Assembly: GCA_903905335.1 (NCBI GenBank)
Contig: CAIVGC010000043.1
Coordinates: 1 to 42,286, forward strand
Reading direction: 5' to 3'
DNA: 42,286 nucleotides
Source of the DNA: an uncultured Methylococcaceae bacterium
GTDB lineage: Bacteria > Pseudomonadota > Gammaproteobacteria > Methylococcales > Methylomonadaceae
Under the pieces are notes generated by a model. That model did not search any database, was not told the DNA's origin, and saw only the letters and a list, made by a program, of their open reading frames with translations. The position numbers and the translations under genes were made by a program. This document shows positions 41,633-42,286 of this stretch, piece after piece. The stretch's first letter is position 1; each line of letters opens with the position of its first letter.

Positions 41633-42286
41633 GTGAGTTTAGTGATTTTTGATTTAGATAATACCCTAATTGCCGATGATAGTGATTACTTGTGGGGACA
41701 GTTTCTGGTCGATCAAGGTATTGTTGATAAAGACCTGTATGAACAAGCCAACATCAAGTTTTATGACGATTATAAACACGGCACTTTAGACATTGTTGAG
41801 TATTTGCATTTCTCCCTACAGCCCTTAACGCAACATGATCCTGAGCAACTGTATCGTTGGCGCGAGCAATTTATACTAGACATTATTACCCCGATACTCT
41901 TAAAACCCGCGCAAAAACTCATCGCAAAACACCGTGATCGGGGCGATACCCTAATGGTGATTACCGCCACAAATCGTTTCGTAACCGCCCCCATCGTTGC
42001 CCTTTATGGTATAGAGCATTTATTGGCTACGACACCAGAAATGATAGACGGACGTTACACCGGCCAATACATCGACATCCCCTGCTTTCAAGCAGGTAAA
42101 GTGCAATTATTAAACGCTTGGTTAGAAACCAGCTCAGAAACCCTAGAAGACAGTTGGTTTTATAGCGATTCGCATAATGATTTACCCTTGTTAAAGCTAG
42201 TCGACCACCCAGTTGCGGTAGATCCAGATGAAAAACTCTCGACCTATGCAAAAAACTCAAACTGGCCAATCATCAGTTTAAGATCA
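41633..42286 (+). CDS. HAD-superfamily hydrolase (HAD-IB, SerB-like), runs to window end
   Basis: GTG start; VSLVIFDLDNTLIADDSDYLWGQFLVDQG...GDTLMVITATNRFVTAPIVALYGIEHLLAT...SWFYSDSHNDLPLLKLVDHPVAVDPDEKL; absent from the supplied ORF track. Confidence 0.88.
   Translation, partial: MSLVIFDLDNTLIADDSDYLWGQFLVDQGIVDKDLYEQANIKFYDDYKHGTLDIVEYLHFSLQPLTQHDPEQLYRWREQFILDIITPILLKPAQKLIAKHRDRGDTLMVITATNRFVTAPIVALYGIEHLLATTPEMIDGRYTGQYIDIPCFQAGKVQLLNAWLETSSETLEDSWFYSDSHNDLPLLKLVDHPVAVDPDEKLSTYAKNSNWPIISLRS

Noticed and set aside
1-42286. CRISPR arrays, tRNA or rRNA genes
   Set aside because: No regularly spaced direct repeats with unique spacers were seen, and no tRNA/rRNA signature was recognised; visual inspection only.

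Overview
The window looks like a chromosomal segment of a gammaproteobacterium, judged from gene content and order (rpoE-rseA-degP divergent from nadB; kdsB/Trm112/lpxK; thrC-hom; aroC-prmB; lpxA, xerD, rppH). I could not run any searches, so the taxonomy is inference. Most of 16.9-42.3 kb is housekeeping genes. The unusual part is about 0.66-14.5 kb, a co-directional minus-strand cluster that appears to combine a full partner-switching (RsbU/RsbW/RsbV-like) cascade with transporters. It holds an NCS1-type permease fused through a Cys-rich segment and GAF domain to a SpoIIE/PP2C phosphatase, an RsbW-like kinase, and two STAS antagonists, one carrying a large unknown C-terminal domain. It also holds an ABC importer whose substrate-binding protein has three tandem SBP domains, a beta-carbonic anhydrase, and an NCS2-type permease with a degenerate HATPase-like tail. 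A two-domain GNAT gene inside the cluster is split exactly where a pentanucleotide repeat has one extra unit. Between genes there is a MITE-like family with terminal inverted repeats, a (CTA)10 microsatellite, several near-perfect palindromes, and a 100-bp duplicated hairpin block that supplies the stop codon of rppH. A 3'-truncated HAD-family CDS with a GTG start (41633-42286) is missing from the ORF track.
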